DNA from: Lithospermum erythrorhizon
Taxonomy: Eukaryota; Streptophyta; Magnoliopsida; Boraginales; Boraginaceae
Direction of reading: 5' to 3'
Length of the DNA stretch: 64,000 nucleotides
NCBI GenBank assembly: GCA_019722365.1
Contig: JADFUC010001527.1
Span: 592,001 to 656,000, forward strand
Below, piece after piece: positions 1 to 12,100 of the stretch. A program made the translations under genes and the position numbers. The notes under the pieces were generated by a model, which worked only from the letters and a program-made list of their open reading frames with translations, made no database searches and was not told the origin of the DNA. Within the stretch, counting starts at the first letter, position 1, and each line of letters opens with the position of its first letter.

Positions 1-1019
1 TATGGTGTGCTCTTATTGATAGCCAAGAATTTATTAAATTGCATATGAAGCAGAATCTTGAATCTGATAGGAAACTGTTTTTGTCTGGCGAAACGCTTCA
101 GGCAATCGATTTCGACACTATTTTTACTGATAATGTGGCTGAAATTATTAATGTGGATCCCCCGGTGAGGGTCCGCCCTATCGGGATTGAAGTTATAGGG
201 TGTTGTAATGGGTTTGGTTAGCTTGTATGGGTCTAGGTATAACCGTGAGTCTGTGATAATGATGTGGAACCCTAATACAAGGAAATTCCGAGAGCTGCCT
301 TGTTTAGGTAAATGTGATCTCAATACCGACTTTGGTTTTGGGTATGATGTTGTTAATGATGATTACAAGGTGGTGAAAATTCAGCCACAGGGGAATGCAC
401 CATGTTCTTTATTCAAAGTTTATAGCCTGAAGTCGAATTCCTGGAAAAAGATCGTTGTAAACTTGGTGGGGCTTGTGGAGTTTTTGCTGTTGGGGCTTTG
501 CATTGGGTTGTGGGTAGTAGTATGTTTTCGCCCTTGTAACATATTTTTGCTTTCAATCTTGCAACAGAGAAGTGTCAGTTAGTGCCACAACCCGAGTGTT
601 ATGTCAGTGAAGAGTCTCATATGGATTTGGCAGTTTTACGAGGGCATCTTTGTTTGTTATTTAGTTTTGAAAGAGAATATGCGGATATATGGATCATGAA
701 AGATTATGGAGTGAAGGAATCCTGGACTAAGGTAGCATCATTTGTTAATTCTGATTTGTTGAGTTTCGGTTGTCTGTTTCCCATATCATTTTCAAAAAGT
801 GGAAAGCAAATCCTCCTTAATAAAGATGATGAAGGTTTGATCTGTTATGATCCGGAAGAGAAATCTACTTGGAATGTCAACCTCCAGGGTACTCTTAAGA
901 AATATCTTCAGTTTGGTGTGTGTTCGGAAAGCCTTGTTCGGCTAAGGAGTTGTGTCCCTACTGATGCTAAAGGGGGAGACCAAGGGCTCAGCAAGAAGAA
1001 GAAAAGTCCGAAGAGGTGA
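1..1019 (+). pseudogene. F-box protein with F-box-associated domain, 5'-truncated by the window and frame-disrupted
   Basis: From base 3 the reading begins WCALIDSQEFIKLH, the typical stretch just after an F-box. An F-box-associated domain follows (MWNPNTRKFRELP, VYSLKSNSWKK, a GALHWVVG-like strand, FAFNLATEK). Family members are substrate adaptors of SCF ubiquitin ligases (CPR30-like). The F-box itself would lie left of the window. The frame breaks near 212-218, where one extra T shifts CCNG/LVSLYG, and again near 460-466, where one base seems missing. A TAA at 537-539 then interrupts the restored frame. The last third (582-1019) reads cleanly to TGA at 1017-1019. The domain order is intact, so this is either a young pseudogene or a good gene carrying sequence errors. 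F-box genes are a large family with many real pseudogenes, so I call it a pseudogene. Confidence 0.75.
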
Positions 1020-3564
1020 CAACAATCGAAAACACTGCTTATTTCCCTTGCAGTCTACCAAGCCAAGACTTTATCACGCAAGGGAGTGCTTGGAGAAATA
1101 TGATTTAAACTTGTTCTATACCCTGCTAAGATTTAGAGATGTTTTCTTGTTTAACTTCCTATCATCGTACGAGGACCAATTAGACATGTATACATATTAG
1201 TAACAATTTTTTTCATGTCATATGGTGTCAAAGATTTAATATCTTGCGCTTACTTATACAGATAAATTAAAATCTACCATTAAAACTACCTATGCTTATT
1301 ATATATTGCGAAGTAGTTGATTGTGTTTTCACTTTATTCTTGGGTCAATTCAGGAACAGCCTCCTCAAGAACACAGGGTACTACTGTATTATCAAACCCC
1401 ACCCCGTGCCCCTTGGGACCTCACTTAGATGTGAGCTCATCAAAAGACATTGGGGCAATGCTCGTGATTATGTATTTAGTTGCAGATATTTTTCCGAGTT
1501 ACATAAAAACCTCCTCTTCCTTTTGCGTGAGTAACTCAAATCCATCTAATAACTTTTCTTTAGTGGCGGCTTCCTGTCAACTGGATTCAAGTTGGTTCTT
1601 TAATTGTTCGCGAGGACTCAGAGTGGTGATGGTGGAGGTATGTCTTTATGCTATTATGTCTACCTGCATGCCACTTGTCTCTTCCTTCTCTTTCTGGTCA
1701 CAATGTTAAACTATGATACATTGCAAAGCTTTAATGTTCTAGTCAATTACACTTCAATTGAAAAATATGTCTGCATCCTATTTCTAATTTTATGGAAAAT
1801 GATGACCGGAATACCTTTTGGTTAACTGTCATTAACCTGTTTCACTAATTACTATTGTGTGATCTCTTCATATCGAGACATTTTAAATCCAAATATCTAA
1901 CTCTTTCCGACAACTTTCTTCAAAGATGAGATTTGTTATTTTGTCATGACAGATGTGATTGATTCGGAAAATGGTGATGAAGTTTCATTGAACATTAGTG
2001 GGAGAGATGGAAGTTAGGAAACAAGTCTTTACTGTATAGCCAACATGAATTTTCTAATAAAGACATGTTTAGTATGCCCAGAACTAACCCTACAACTAAA
2101 GAATGCAACAACTTAAAACAAATGATTAACTGCAAGATATGGCTCGATCGAAGCAACACATGGATGAGGGAAAACAAACAGTTTTTTGTTAGAGCACGAA
2201 TCATTCAAGAAAGAATTGGTTAGAAGGGCTTTTTTGGGAGCTCAACTGATTCAAACAAGAGATATAATCACCCATTGTAATTAATCAAACAGGAAGGAGA
2301 AACTTTGTTAGTTCAACATAACAATACAATAATTGTATTTGAAGTTTTTCTGGCCTTGCTTATTTATGCTACAATAAAGTATCTTTATTAGTAACTAATT
2401 ATGGCACTGGACTTATCGCTTCATAGGTGCTTAACAAGGAACATATCAGATGTAAGGAGAAGTACAAATCGAGTCAAAATTAAAGTTACCATCAATGCTT
2501 TTGTAACATGCTAAATCAGATGATTTTGTAAGTTTGAAGTACTCTAATTCAGGCTTAAGTATCTAGTTGCTTCTCACAATGGATATCTCTTGATGTCCGA
2601 TAGACAAGTCACTCACAGAATCCGCGGCGAAACTATCCATCTATCTTTTGTACTTATTTCTATGCCCGAGCTCAGGGTCGTATAATGAACATAAATATTG
2701 ATTTGTAGGTGCAGTTGGGTATTTTCTTATCTTGCAACTGATACTATGGTTGCTATCCGGGATTCGATATTGAACATATTAGTTGATCATTAATTGTTTT
2801 GTTTGAGGTTCTAGATTTCAACAGTATCACCTGGTTCTCTCATTTATAAAGCCATATTTATGTGGCTTTTTGCTTCAGGCTTCTGTTTTGTTCATCATTT
2901 TACTTATATGGAATTATGTAATACATCAATTAGATGCGAAGTTGCCTCATTCTTAGCATGAGTGGTTAGGTTAAAGAGTCATTACTCATTAGTACTTACC
3001 TATATTTTCTTATAAAAATTCAAGTGATTATATATTCATTGCTAAGGATCGACTCGTTAGTTATCCGATAAATGCCGATAATATATCGAAAGAAAAAATG
3101 TGAATGAGGGCATTAGATGAGTTTAATAAAGATATATGTGCCAACGAGCTCTAATCCTATGTTAGAGCAACTTCAATGAGTTTTGTATTTTGTTAAGTCG
3201 TATAATTATTTAAATATCCATGAATAATATATTTCATGTCCATTTGTTGGCTTATGAATCTAAGAAGAAAGTGATTGGAAGCTGAAGTTTTTATACTTAA
3301 AATCGAGTAGGTGATCGAGTGGGTAACTACTTACAAGTTAGTGATGGTTAAATGTAAATCTTGTAAATGCATGGATCGATTACATCGGATACTGAAATAA
3401 CATTAAGTCGACTCCAACCCAACTCGATTAGATATGGGACCATCAAACGAGTTGGCTTTTCGAGTGAGTACTTTTCAGACATATATCTTCCAAGCTTGAA
3501 AGAACAATCCGTAGCAGACACATGTAAAAACCCAAAAGGTTGTAAGAAACAAAAGCAAGAAACC
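1020..3564. other. Intergenic, no gene seen
   Basis: AT-rich DNA. The short open frames at 1292-1825 and 1995-2204 overlap one another, lack splice context and resemble no family I know. The last part (about 3350-3564) is probably the promoter and 5' leader of the next gene. Confidence 0.5.
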
Positions 3565-4665
3565 ATGAAGCTCTCAATGAAACTCCAAGACAACCAAAAA
3601 CAAGAAGACCAAAACCATCAACTCCCCTTCCTCCTCAAAGCAAAAATCCCAGTAACAATCTTCAACCTCCCTTTCATCTCAGCTTTCTCCACCACAACTA
3701 ATCACCCTTCTGATGTATCTCTCTCAATCTCCACAAACTTCACCTCTGGTCCCTCTTTGAAGCTCACATATTCATCCACTTCAACCACCACAAAATCTGC
3801 CCCTTTAACTCTTGCACTGAAATCTGGAACTGGTTTATTTGGGTCACCAAGAAACTGCCCTTTAGTTATTTCTGCTAACTTCTCATTTTCACCTCAGAGT
3901 CCTTACAGTAGTCCAACTTTTTCATTGATGTTGAAGCCTCAGTTGGGTTCTTTTTCACTTAGGAAAATGATCAATTCGAATCCGAATCCGAATGGCAGTG
4001 TAAATGGGAGGAATATGGGTAAAGATGATGGGGGTTCATTTGGGTTTGTGCCATTGGATAGGCCATTTGTGTTTAAGGAGTTCTTGGGTGAAGAAAGTGG
4101 TAAAGATTCGATTTTTAAGGGTGTTTTGATGATGGCTAGGACTGAATTGCCTGTGGAGAAGAGGTTTTCGGCGTATATGAGGTGGGGAGTGAGGTTTCCG
4201 GAGAGTTTCTTGGATGGGACAATGAGGGGGATGCCTTACTTAAGTGTGAATAAGATAGGGATAGAGAAGGTTGATGAGGTGAAGGAAGATAAGGTTGAGA
4301 AGACAAAGAAAGGCGGTAATTTAGGCGATGATGAGGTTTTGAGGGGTATGTGTTCTTGGATGAAAAGGGAGTTGGATGGGGTGCAAAGAGAAAACAGAAT
4401 GATGAAATTACAGTTGGAGGAGTTGAAGATGGGGGGTATGATGATGAGTTCACATAGTAGAGGCTATGGTGGTGGTGTGACTGAGGGTGTCGGGAAGAAG
4501 GCGAGTTCACCCGTGGTTGAGGTTTCCGGAGGATTTGAGCAGTGGAGGAACAAGAAGAATGGGGGTGAGGAGAGTAAGAAGAAGGAAGTAAAGAAGAATG
4601 GGAGTAGTGCAAGTGATGTGGAGAGCGAGTTGCAAAAAGCTATCAAGGCTGCTTCAGCTTCATGA
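3565..4665 (+). CDS. Conserved plant protein of unknown function, intronless, 366 aa
   Basis: I chose the ATG at 3565, although the frame is open back to 3367, because the family-like sequence starts there (MKLSMKLQDNQKQ, then LPFLLKAKIPVTIFNLPF). The first 140 residues resemble a plant family I remember as starting MKASxKFREDQKP with a later 'GSG.FGSP' motif; here that is KSGTGLFGSPRNCPLVISANFSF. Alternating short hydrophobic strands suggest a beta-rich, perhaps barrel-like fold, but this is inference. The middle (about 175-270) is charged, with a WGVRFPES segment. From about residue 315 a short helix (VLRGMCSWMKRELDGVQRE) could be a coiled coil. The last 50 residues are Lys/Glu-rich and end SELQKAIKAASAS. 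I see no signal peptide or transmembrane segment. I do not know its function. Confidence 0.8.
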   Translation: MKLSMKLQDNQKQEDQNHQLPFLLKAKIPVTIFNLPFISAFSTTTNHPSDVSLSISTNFTSGPSLKLTYSSTSTTTKSAPLTLALKSGTGLFGSPRNCPLVISANFSFSPQSPYSSPTFSLMLKPQLGSFSLRKMINSNPNPNGSVNGRNMGKDDGGSFGFVPLDRPFVFKEFLGEESGKDSIFKGVLMMARTELPVEKRFSAYMRWGVRFPESFLDGTMRGMPYLSVNKIGIEKVDEVKEDKVEKTKKGGNLGDDEVLRGMCSWMKRELDGVQRENRMMKLQLEELKMGGMMMSSHSRGYGGGVTEGVGKKASSPVVEVSGGFEQWRNKKNGGEESKKKEVKKNGSSASDVESELQKAIKAASAS

Positions 4666-6160
4666 GGTCAGGGCTCATATTGTTCCTCATTTCGTGCTAT
4701 TCGAATTGTGAAATTGTAGTAATTGAATTTTTTGCCATTGGGCGTTCTGATTGTGAAATTGTAGTAATTTCGTGCTATTCGGAAGCAGGCTTATTAAGTT
4801 GTATAGAAGTGAAGTCTGGGTTGTTGTATCTAGTTGTGACTTGTGAGTTGTATTATATGTTATCTAAATTTCCAAAAATGGACTTGAATTGTTGGTGAAG
4901 AATCAACAATATGCTCTAAATGATTGGAGAATAAGTTTCATTGTGTACCTTGTCTTCATTATCTACTGTCAATGACTTCGTTGAGGATTTCTAACAGTTT
5001 GAACTTTTTGCCATTGGGCGTTCTTTTCTGGACTACCATATTTGTTGAATGGAAAATATGCAGTGTGAAAACATATTTGTCTTGCTACGTGCTCTTTTTT
5101 GTGTAATCATGCTATTGTTATTTGGAACCTTGCATCGGTGTTTCACTGTTACCTAGCATATTTAATTTGGAACAAGGCAGATAAAGATGTGCATCTTGTG
5201 GAAGTTTATTTGTTCTCGTGGTAGATTTCAATAATAGGATTCGATATACCATTATTTTCATTTAAATTTGGAGACCCTATCATTTTGCTCTTGACTGTAT
5301 GCTTGTGAAAACTTATAATGAAATGTGCTATAGATGGAAGCGATTGAACATAGCGTCTTTATTTACTTGTTAACCCAAAAAATGCTAGTACTAATAAAAT
5401 TCAACAAATCAATACAGTTTGTCAGTTTTTACTTGTGACTATAATGTGGTGTTCTTCAATGGTTCCGAGTATGTGATCTGCCGATAGATTTCTCTGCATT
5501 GTATAGTTGATTCTACATTTCGGATTTGAGAAGGAGCAAAATAACATGAATGAGAAAAAGTTGAATAAGTGAGACGAAATGGACGAAAAAAGGATGTAAA
5601 TCCTGATTCCTGAAGAAGGCAAAGAAGATATACAGTTAAAACAAATTGGTCTATGTTCTCTTTGATCTCAAATTTGAGGATAATACCTCAGTTATCTTCC
5701 TCTAAAAACCAAAATGTATGTACATGCAGTGGTTATAAATAATCCTCATCTTATTTCTTGTGTTACGAATGCGCATGTCCTCAAAGTCGAACAAATATAG
5801 TTGGAAGTGACGTTGAGGTTAAATGGCATTGGCAATGACAATTACGGAGTATTATGATAAAAGAGGATAAACTTCAAGATACATATACTATCTTCTAAAA
5901 AATTTGAATATGAAGATCGTGTGATTCAATAAGTTATCATGAATTATCGTAACAATAGTGAGAATCATGATCAAATTTTTATCTAATAAATAAATGCATT
6001 TCTTGCAATTTTAACCATTAGGGTTTATTCCACGAAGATTGTATGATTTGATTTAATTTTCAATTATTAAAATTATTGACACACATAATTATCATATTAG
6101 TAATAAAGCACAATTGAATTTAAAAATTAAAGAATTTTTATAATATGCAAGGGGCAACAC
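4666..6160. other. 3' flank and intergenic, no gene seen
   Basis: The first few hundred bases are probably the 3' UTR of the preceding gene. A short direct repeat is visible (TTTTTGCCATTGGGCGTTCT at about 4730 and again near 5007). No open frame here resembles a known protein. Confidence 0.4.
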
Positions 6161-6290
6161 TATACACACAATCAAATAGTGTTTTTTTTAGCGAAATGAT
6201 AATTTTGCTCTTAATGAAACTTTCTAATTATCACACTTACAAATAGGAAGGGCAAAATAGTCATTTCATTCCCAAAATGAAGTGTGTATA
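6161..6290. mobile_element. Foldback MITE, family 1 copy A (130 bp)
   Basis: The left end reads TATACACACAATCAAATAGTG and then a T-run; the right end mirrors it imperfectly (CAAAATGAAGTGTGTATA). Just inside each end is GAAATGA.TATTTTGC on one arm and its complement on the other. Two related copies lie at 26347-26488 and 38164-38309. It has no coding capacity. The flanks give no clear target duplication (ACAC left, ACAG right). It sits about 85 bp upstream of the TOM2B-like start codon. Confidence 0.7.
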
Positions 6291-6374
6291 ACAGCCCAGA
6301 TATGCAAGCCAACTGACAAAGAGCAAGTCATAAATAACAAAGTCTGAAAGTAGGCGGTTGAGAAAAAAAAGAAA

Positions 6375-7206
6375 ATGGGATCAAGAAGAGGTCCCTCAAG
6401 AAAAGAAGGGTCAGCGAAGACAGCAGTGGGTGATCAAATATCACAAAGCATAGAATCTACCTCTAATCTTGTTCAGCTCATGCTCCAATCTTCTCCGGCG
6501 CAGGCATTTACTTATTACCCCTTTAATTTATGTGGAGTTTTTGTTCCCCCATGATAATTGGAATTTTGTACATAATAGGCGGAAGTGATGAAGCTACCCC
6601 GGAGCCTTTTAGCAAAGACGGCTACTATAAAGAATACGGAAGTGGTATGAGCTACAATTACATTATAGATGAGCTATTATCTGCATCTTATACTTTGAAT
6701 CATGTGACGCAGACACTGGAGCAGATGCCTGGAGTAATATCCTCCCTGGATGCTCATATAGATAATGGATTGCAAAGGTCATTTCCTTAAAATGTCAATG
6801 TGTGTTTTCTTTCGTTTCTAACCCACTTCTTCTTGCAGTGTTCCTCAATTGAGAACTGCCACCCAGTTACTTTCCAATATCCAAAGCTGTCAGCTCGAGC
6901 CTTTAAAAGCTCAACTTGCCGATGAGGTATGCATATAAAAACTCTAAAGGGAGTCAATATTTGTTTTATGTATCTGAACACTTAAATCGCATCCTATATG
7001 ATTTTGAATCAACTGTTGATGCGTAAATTATTGGATCATCTGAAGATCGTGCTGTCATAACAGTTGGCATGCAACTGTTTATTATCTACTTGACTGTTTG
7101 CTAGGCAAGTTAACTTTTTCATCAACTACATCCCTTCACGCCTGTCGTCCTCCCTATTTGTTTTCAGGTGCCAGAGATTGTAAAGAACCCTGGGAAGACA
7201 GGGTAA
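6375..7206 (+). CDS. TOM2B: TOM2B-like protein (tobamovirus multiplication 2B)
   Basis: Exon 1 starts at ATG 6375 and encodes MGSRRGPSRKEGSAKTAVGD, then a Q/S-rich helix ending LMLQSSPAQ near 6503. Exon 2 ends at 6777 (QTLEQMPGVISSLDAHIDNG). Exon 3 is 6839-6926 (VPQLRTATQLLSNIQSCQLE) and exon 4 is 7168-7206 (VPEIVKNPGKTG, stop TAA). Exons 2 to 4 join in phase. In Arabidopsis TOM2B is a small basic protein that supports tobamovirus replication together with the membrane proteins TOM1 and TOM2A; I rely on memory of the QSSPAQ and MP.VISSLDAH motifs. The exon 1 to exon 2 join is uncertain: no normal GT donor gives a usual-sized intron in phase. A GC donor at 6504 with an acceptor at 6603-6604 would keep the frame. 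It converges on ABA4. Confidence 0.6.
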
Positions 7207-7864
7207 AGCTCCATCAAAAATGCTAGATCAAGGCAACTTATTAGCAACCTGTTTTCTTCTATGTAAATATGATGCTTAGTTGAACATTTTAAGTTGGTTT
7301 CTTAGTTTCTTCTATTTATGTTTGTTTTATTGAGAGATGTATATCGGTAACGAAGACTTAAATCCATTTCATCAGTACTGTAAGTTATTTTTGAAAATTG
7401 TTGACATTGAGATTGGATTTGCAAAGAATACAGAAAGATGAAATATCAAGAGACCAAATTGGTACATGTCTCGGCTCATTCTTCAAGTGGCTATTGATTT
7501 TGTTGTGTATACGGATACCTAATCGGGTAATTCAAATCCAAATACTCCAAACCCGTCCGGATACTTCCCAAATCTATTAAGCCATTGAAAGAGATCTTGA
7601 TTAGGAAATCTTTGTAGCTGGCCACTCTAATGATATCATCAAAGTAATACATGGAGACTGCTTGGAGAAATATTCATGTCCTAGCAACTCAAATTCAAAG
7701 GTAAACTAATGAACTTTTCGCTTTCCACTTCCTATTGTTACAGAAGGCTTTTCTTAATGCCTGCAACATTGCCTTTTTCGACGACATCCACAAGAATGGC
7801 TTCCAGCAATCGTTAAAGTTTGAATGTCCTCCGGTTCCCTTTGAAAAATCCGTAGACATTCTTA
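7207..7864. other. Convergent 3' UTR interval
   Basis: This lies between the stop codons of the TOM2B-like gene and ABA4, which face each other. I see no coding sequence; it is probably both 3' UTRs with little true spacer. Confidence 0.5.
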
Positions 7865-9182
7865 CTAATGAATCTGACCTCCACTTTTCTCAGTCGGTCT
7901 TCTTGTTATAGCCTTGGTGATCAAATGAAGCAGTATACCAATGGGGCAGAATAGAAGACAGAGGGATACTGAATGACGGGTCTCGATGTCATTCTGCAGT
8001 CCATCATAGTAAACCTGCCTGTCATGTAAAATGGTTGTTGAAGTTAATCATTTGAAGATTGAATAACAAGAGATAGGAAGAACACCATCAGCATAACTAC
8101 ATAAGTTCACAAATCGTGGTAAGCGCAGTGGGAGAAGACGAGAAATTACCTTGCAGCAAAAAGATCAACAACCAAAAGGTGTATCCAAGCTGAAGCTAAA
8201 GTCATATCGTTGCTGAACATCTTAAGCATGCCAGACAGCTGAAGATAAAAATGTTTCCATTGAAATTTTTATTTCGTGAGAATATATGTGAAGACAGAGA
8301 CCACAGAATATGCCTACCTCTGGCATCCAGTATTTGCTTGCAAACATATACCGCAATGTATCAGGCGTCCAAGAAAGGCATAACAGATATGCATACAATA
8401 ATCCAAGAACGATGTAAGGTATGTTGCTATCCACTGATCTCCTAGTCTGCAATTAAAGAAATTGAGGACTGCATGATTGAAAAATTGTGCATCAATGCCA
8501 GTATGCTGAGATCAATCTTTATGCCTGCTATTCTTATTGTAGTTCATAAATGAAGTATAGTAAACAATAAAAAATCCAAAACCAGTGATGGCCACCCAGA
8601 AATCCAAAACAATTGCGTTTGCAAATAAATCAGACAACTTACAAGTTTAGCTCTAGGCGCCACAACCATAAGAGTATAGAATGGAAGAACAGCTGCAGTT
8701 CCTAATGTGAATACACTGCTAGCAATCAAGGAAGGTGGTAAACCTGCCAGGACGTATTTCATTGTCAAAAGCATATATATTAAGAAACCACTCAATCAAG
8801 GAAAGTTAATTATGCAACCTTAAAGTATGAGGAAAAGACCAAATTACCTCTTTTACATCACTTTAAAAAATGTCAAGAAAAATGTACATAAACAAAATAG
8901 AGGTAGTTTGACCTATTGCTTATACTTCCTAGTGAAAATTTCAGTTGTAAGTGCAAAATCAATCCCATCCTACAGTGATTCTAAGTCAACAAATGAAACA
9001 CCAATCTTACAAAAAGAAATCATCCTTGAGCTTTTATTATATAGCGCTGGTCTTATGTTGTTTTTTCGTATGGTTGATCTCGAGAATTTAGGAAAGCTCT
9101 GGTAACCGCAAAACAGGGTTTCCTCTCCACGAGCTTGATATGTGATTGATCTTCTGGTAGAAAGTGTAAATTGATGGCTCAT
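7865..9182 (-). CDS. ABA4: ABA DEFICIENT 4, neoxanthin synthesis protein, chloroplast
   Basis: ABA4 is needed to convert violaxanthin to neoxanthin, a precursor of abscisic acid, in plastid membranes. Exons on the minus strand are 9182-9011, 8743-8643, 8446-8318, 8238-8150 and 8018-7865. They sum to 645 nt, or 214 aa plus TAG, close to the roughly 220 aa usual for the family. Exon 1 encodes a basic, Ser-rich leader that fits a transit peptide. Family motifs follow in order: [20 protein letters not shown], then [61 protein letters not shown] and [17 protein letters not shown]. Several segments are membrane-spanning. The start ATG at 9182 is the only candidate that joins exon 2 in phase. All introns are GT..AG. 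It looks intact. Confidence 0.93.
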
Positions 9183-12100
9183 TTGGCCATTAAGCGACGG
9201 TTTCGTGACAACTCCAGTCTACAGTTCAAGGGCATTTAACTTATTAGGGAAACACAAACATGGCCGGCATATGAAATCACTACAAAAAATCTATTATACG
9301 GGCGTTTTCTTGAAACCAGCATCACGCATTCACGCTAGTATTGAGATGAACTGGAAGAAAGTTAGATTTCATGGACGGACTCTAACCTGCAGGAAGCTCC
9401 TACTCCTACCTGAATTTAGTTCATCGGTGCAAAAACAGCATATTTTATGCCATAGCATACTGATATTATATGATGTTTTAGAGTTATTCATGACTATTAA
9501 TGTCATTAGTTTTGCATCAGAAATAATTAACATACTCAGAGTTTACATAATATTTGAATGACTACTGCCAATTGGATATAACAATAGCAATAGTCAAAGC
9601 TAGTTGTTTAAGGCTAATAATAATTTGTGTTAGTACCACTATCATACTTGCTTAGTTGGTTGTCAACCAAAACAGGAAGAGGAAAACTCATAATAAAAAC
9701 AATTAAAATCTTTCAGTGAAGTGAAAACTAAAGGGTACAGAAGAAAATTGTTCTACTGATAAAACTGTTTGATGGAAGTTGAAAGTAGATACAGAAGAAA
9801 ATATGCGAATAAATTAAAGAACTCGTAAATAATGTCAAGTGTACTTGAAGTTTCAACACTAGACAAGCTCAAAGAATCCAATAGCATGATACCTTAATAG
9901 GGAGTTGAAGATGGTGAGCGAAGCAATAAGAGACAGCCATTCTTGAAATGAGCGAAAGGAAAAATCAATGACAATTGCATAAAGAAAAAGAACAATAGTG
10001 GGTGATTCATTCACTTAAGAATAGATATTAATCACTACCTTTGTGTAATGGAGTGAGGTAAGAGAGTTGTCATAAGATACCTTTTCAAGACATCCAAGCA
10101 AAGCGAAATTAATCTTTTAAGAACATACAAAAGAGAAACCCTTCAAATTAAATCACAAATCTACGGCTTTATAAATAAATTTTTAATAGGGATCGAATGA
10201 GCAGATTCTCGAATAACTTATTGGCTTAATCATTAATACGCTTAGGCTAAATACCTTAGTATACGTGTTTTGTCAAATCATATAATTACCTGATTGTTTT
10301 GATTATGAAGTCATATGTTTTAATCAAATCCATCTCATCAACCAAGCAGGTAATCGAATCAACCTTTTCGAATGAAGTATAGTGTGCATTCCGCAATACT
10401 ATGACACCTCTAATCCGAACAATCATGTTTAATGTTCAATGAAATAAGTCCACAATAAGGCTGCTTATTGTGCCTTATAACTGCCAAAAACCACTTGATA
10501 TCGCCCCGAAAAACCGGGCGATACTCACCATTAAGCAGGGTCTGATCTTGGGTATAATTTCGGTCCGATACACGATGGAACCGAATTGATAGCCTAATAA
10601 ATATTATAAAATTCTAAGTGCATTTATGTACTGGCTTCCAAATTCTGACTTAAACACCACAAATCGGCCAAAAATAACCCAAAATTAGGACCAAGATATC
10701 CAAATTTTGAAGACTCATGAGATTCACCGTAACGGACCAAAAAATCTGACAGACACCATTAAGCTACTTTCCATTCATTCCGATCCAATTTTTGTTGTCT
10801 AATCATGGACCGAACCGGACTAATAACAGTACTAGTCCGGTAAAGAAACTTATAGGCCATGGCTGAATGTTGAACTCATTTAAAGACTTCGGACTAAGAG
10901 GCCTAGACTGGGCCCAATACTCCATGACCTCGTATTTACTAAAGAGCCGAGTCCTTTTGAAGAGAAAGGGTATGTTAGTATGTATATTTTCAATAGGGTT
11001 TAGTCCTTCAGACGGCGCCACGACCGCCTTAAGTGCTAGGGTTTATCATTTAATACCCATAAATTTGTTTATATAAACAAAAACTAACACAATCTAAATA
11101 TTTAACTTATTATGTCCCAGCTGCTTTCATATTGTGTCTTAGTTTCCTTTTTGTTTTATTTTTCATTGTTGATATGTTTCCAATGATTACACTGATTTAA
11201 TGTTTATTAAGTTTTGAAAAATAATTTGAATGAAGCGAGGAGATGATACTGTAATTCATACTGATTACTATGAGGTCACTTATGAATCCCGACAGGTTCT
11301 GATCGCTTATTTTTGTACATTATTTATACATCTTTTTATTATTCTTTTGTATAATTTTTGTGGGCAGAGGATGAGCCTCATGATTTAATGGGTAATTTGC
11401 AACTGAACTCATTTCATTGATGAGTAAAATCACCTTGGAGAACTGATGTCCACGTTTTAATGTTATTATTTCTAATTTAATAATTTTATGTTGTTTTTAT
11501 TACTTTTGACTAAAATCAATGAAATTCAAGCTCAGTATTGCATGCATGTCGATTATCCCGCTGAACTGAGCGATTTATTATTCATTATTTTCACTTTTTT
11601 GTTTTATTGAGTATTGATCGCAACATGAGATTCTCTTCTCGAAAAGATGAAGAAGCCGCAAATGAACCTTAAAATCATATCAAAATGGAGCTGCTTGATA
11701 TTGGTCGAAATAATAACATTTTTAAAATCAAATCGTGCCTTACACCCTAAGTTGCTAGTCGGTTATTGATATCGTGCCAGATCATAGTTATAGAGATAGT
11801 ATAGCGTAACCATAGCAAATTTTTGGCATTCGCAATTATGTAATCGCAAACATTCTTCACAATTTTGATCTAGACAAGCTTTTGTGAGTTCTAGCTGAAA
11901 ATTTATTGGCTTTGCTTCGTAATGATGCAGTCAAACCGAACTATCGAGTTATAACGAGCATAGAAGGGAGGTTGAGGCTTGCCTCAATATAAACCGAATA
12001 TAGCTTCGAACCGCGGATGAATTTAGACACTACCAAGCTGTTAGCCAACAGTTCGTTTAGTTCCACTCATGCACAATTCAAAGTCCATACTCCTAAATGA

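Noticed and set aside
4136..4612. 158-aa minus-strand frame rich in Ser, Pro and His
   Set aside because: It is the shadow of the real plus-strand gene at 3565-4665; composition is low complexity and resembles no family.
8251..9105. Plus-strand frames across the ABA4 locus
   Set aside because: Antisense to clear ABA4 exons or in its introns.
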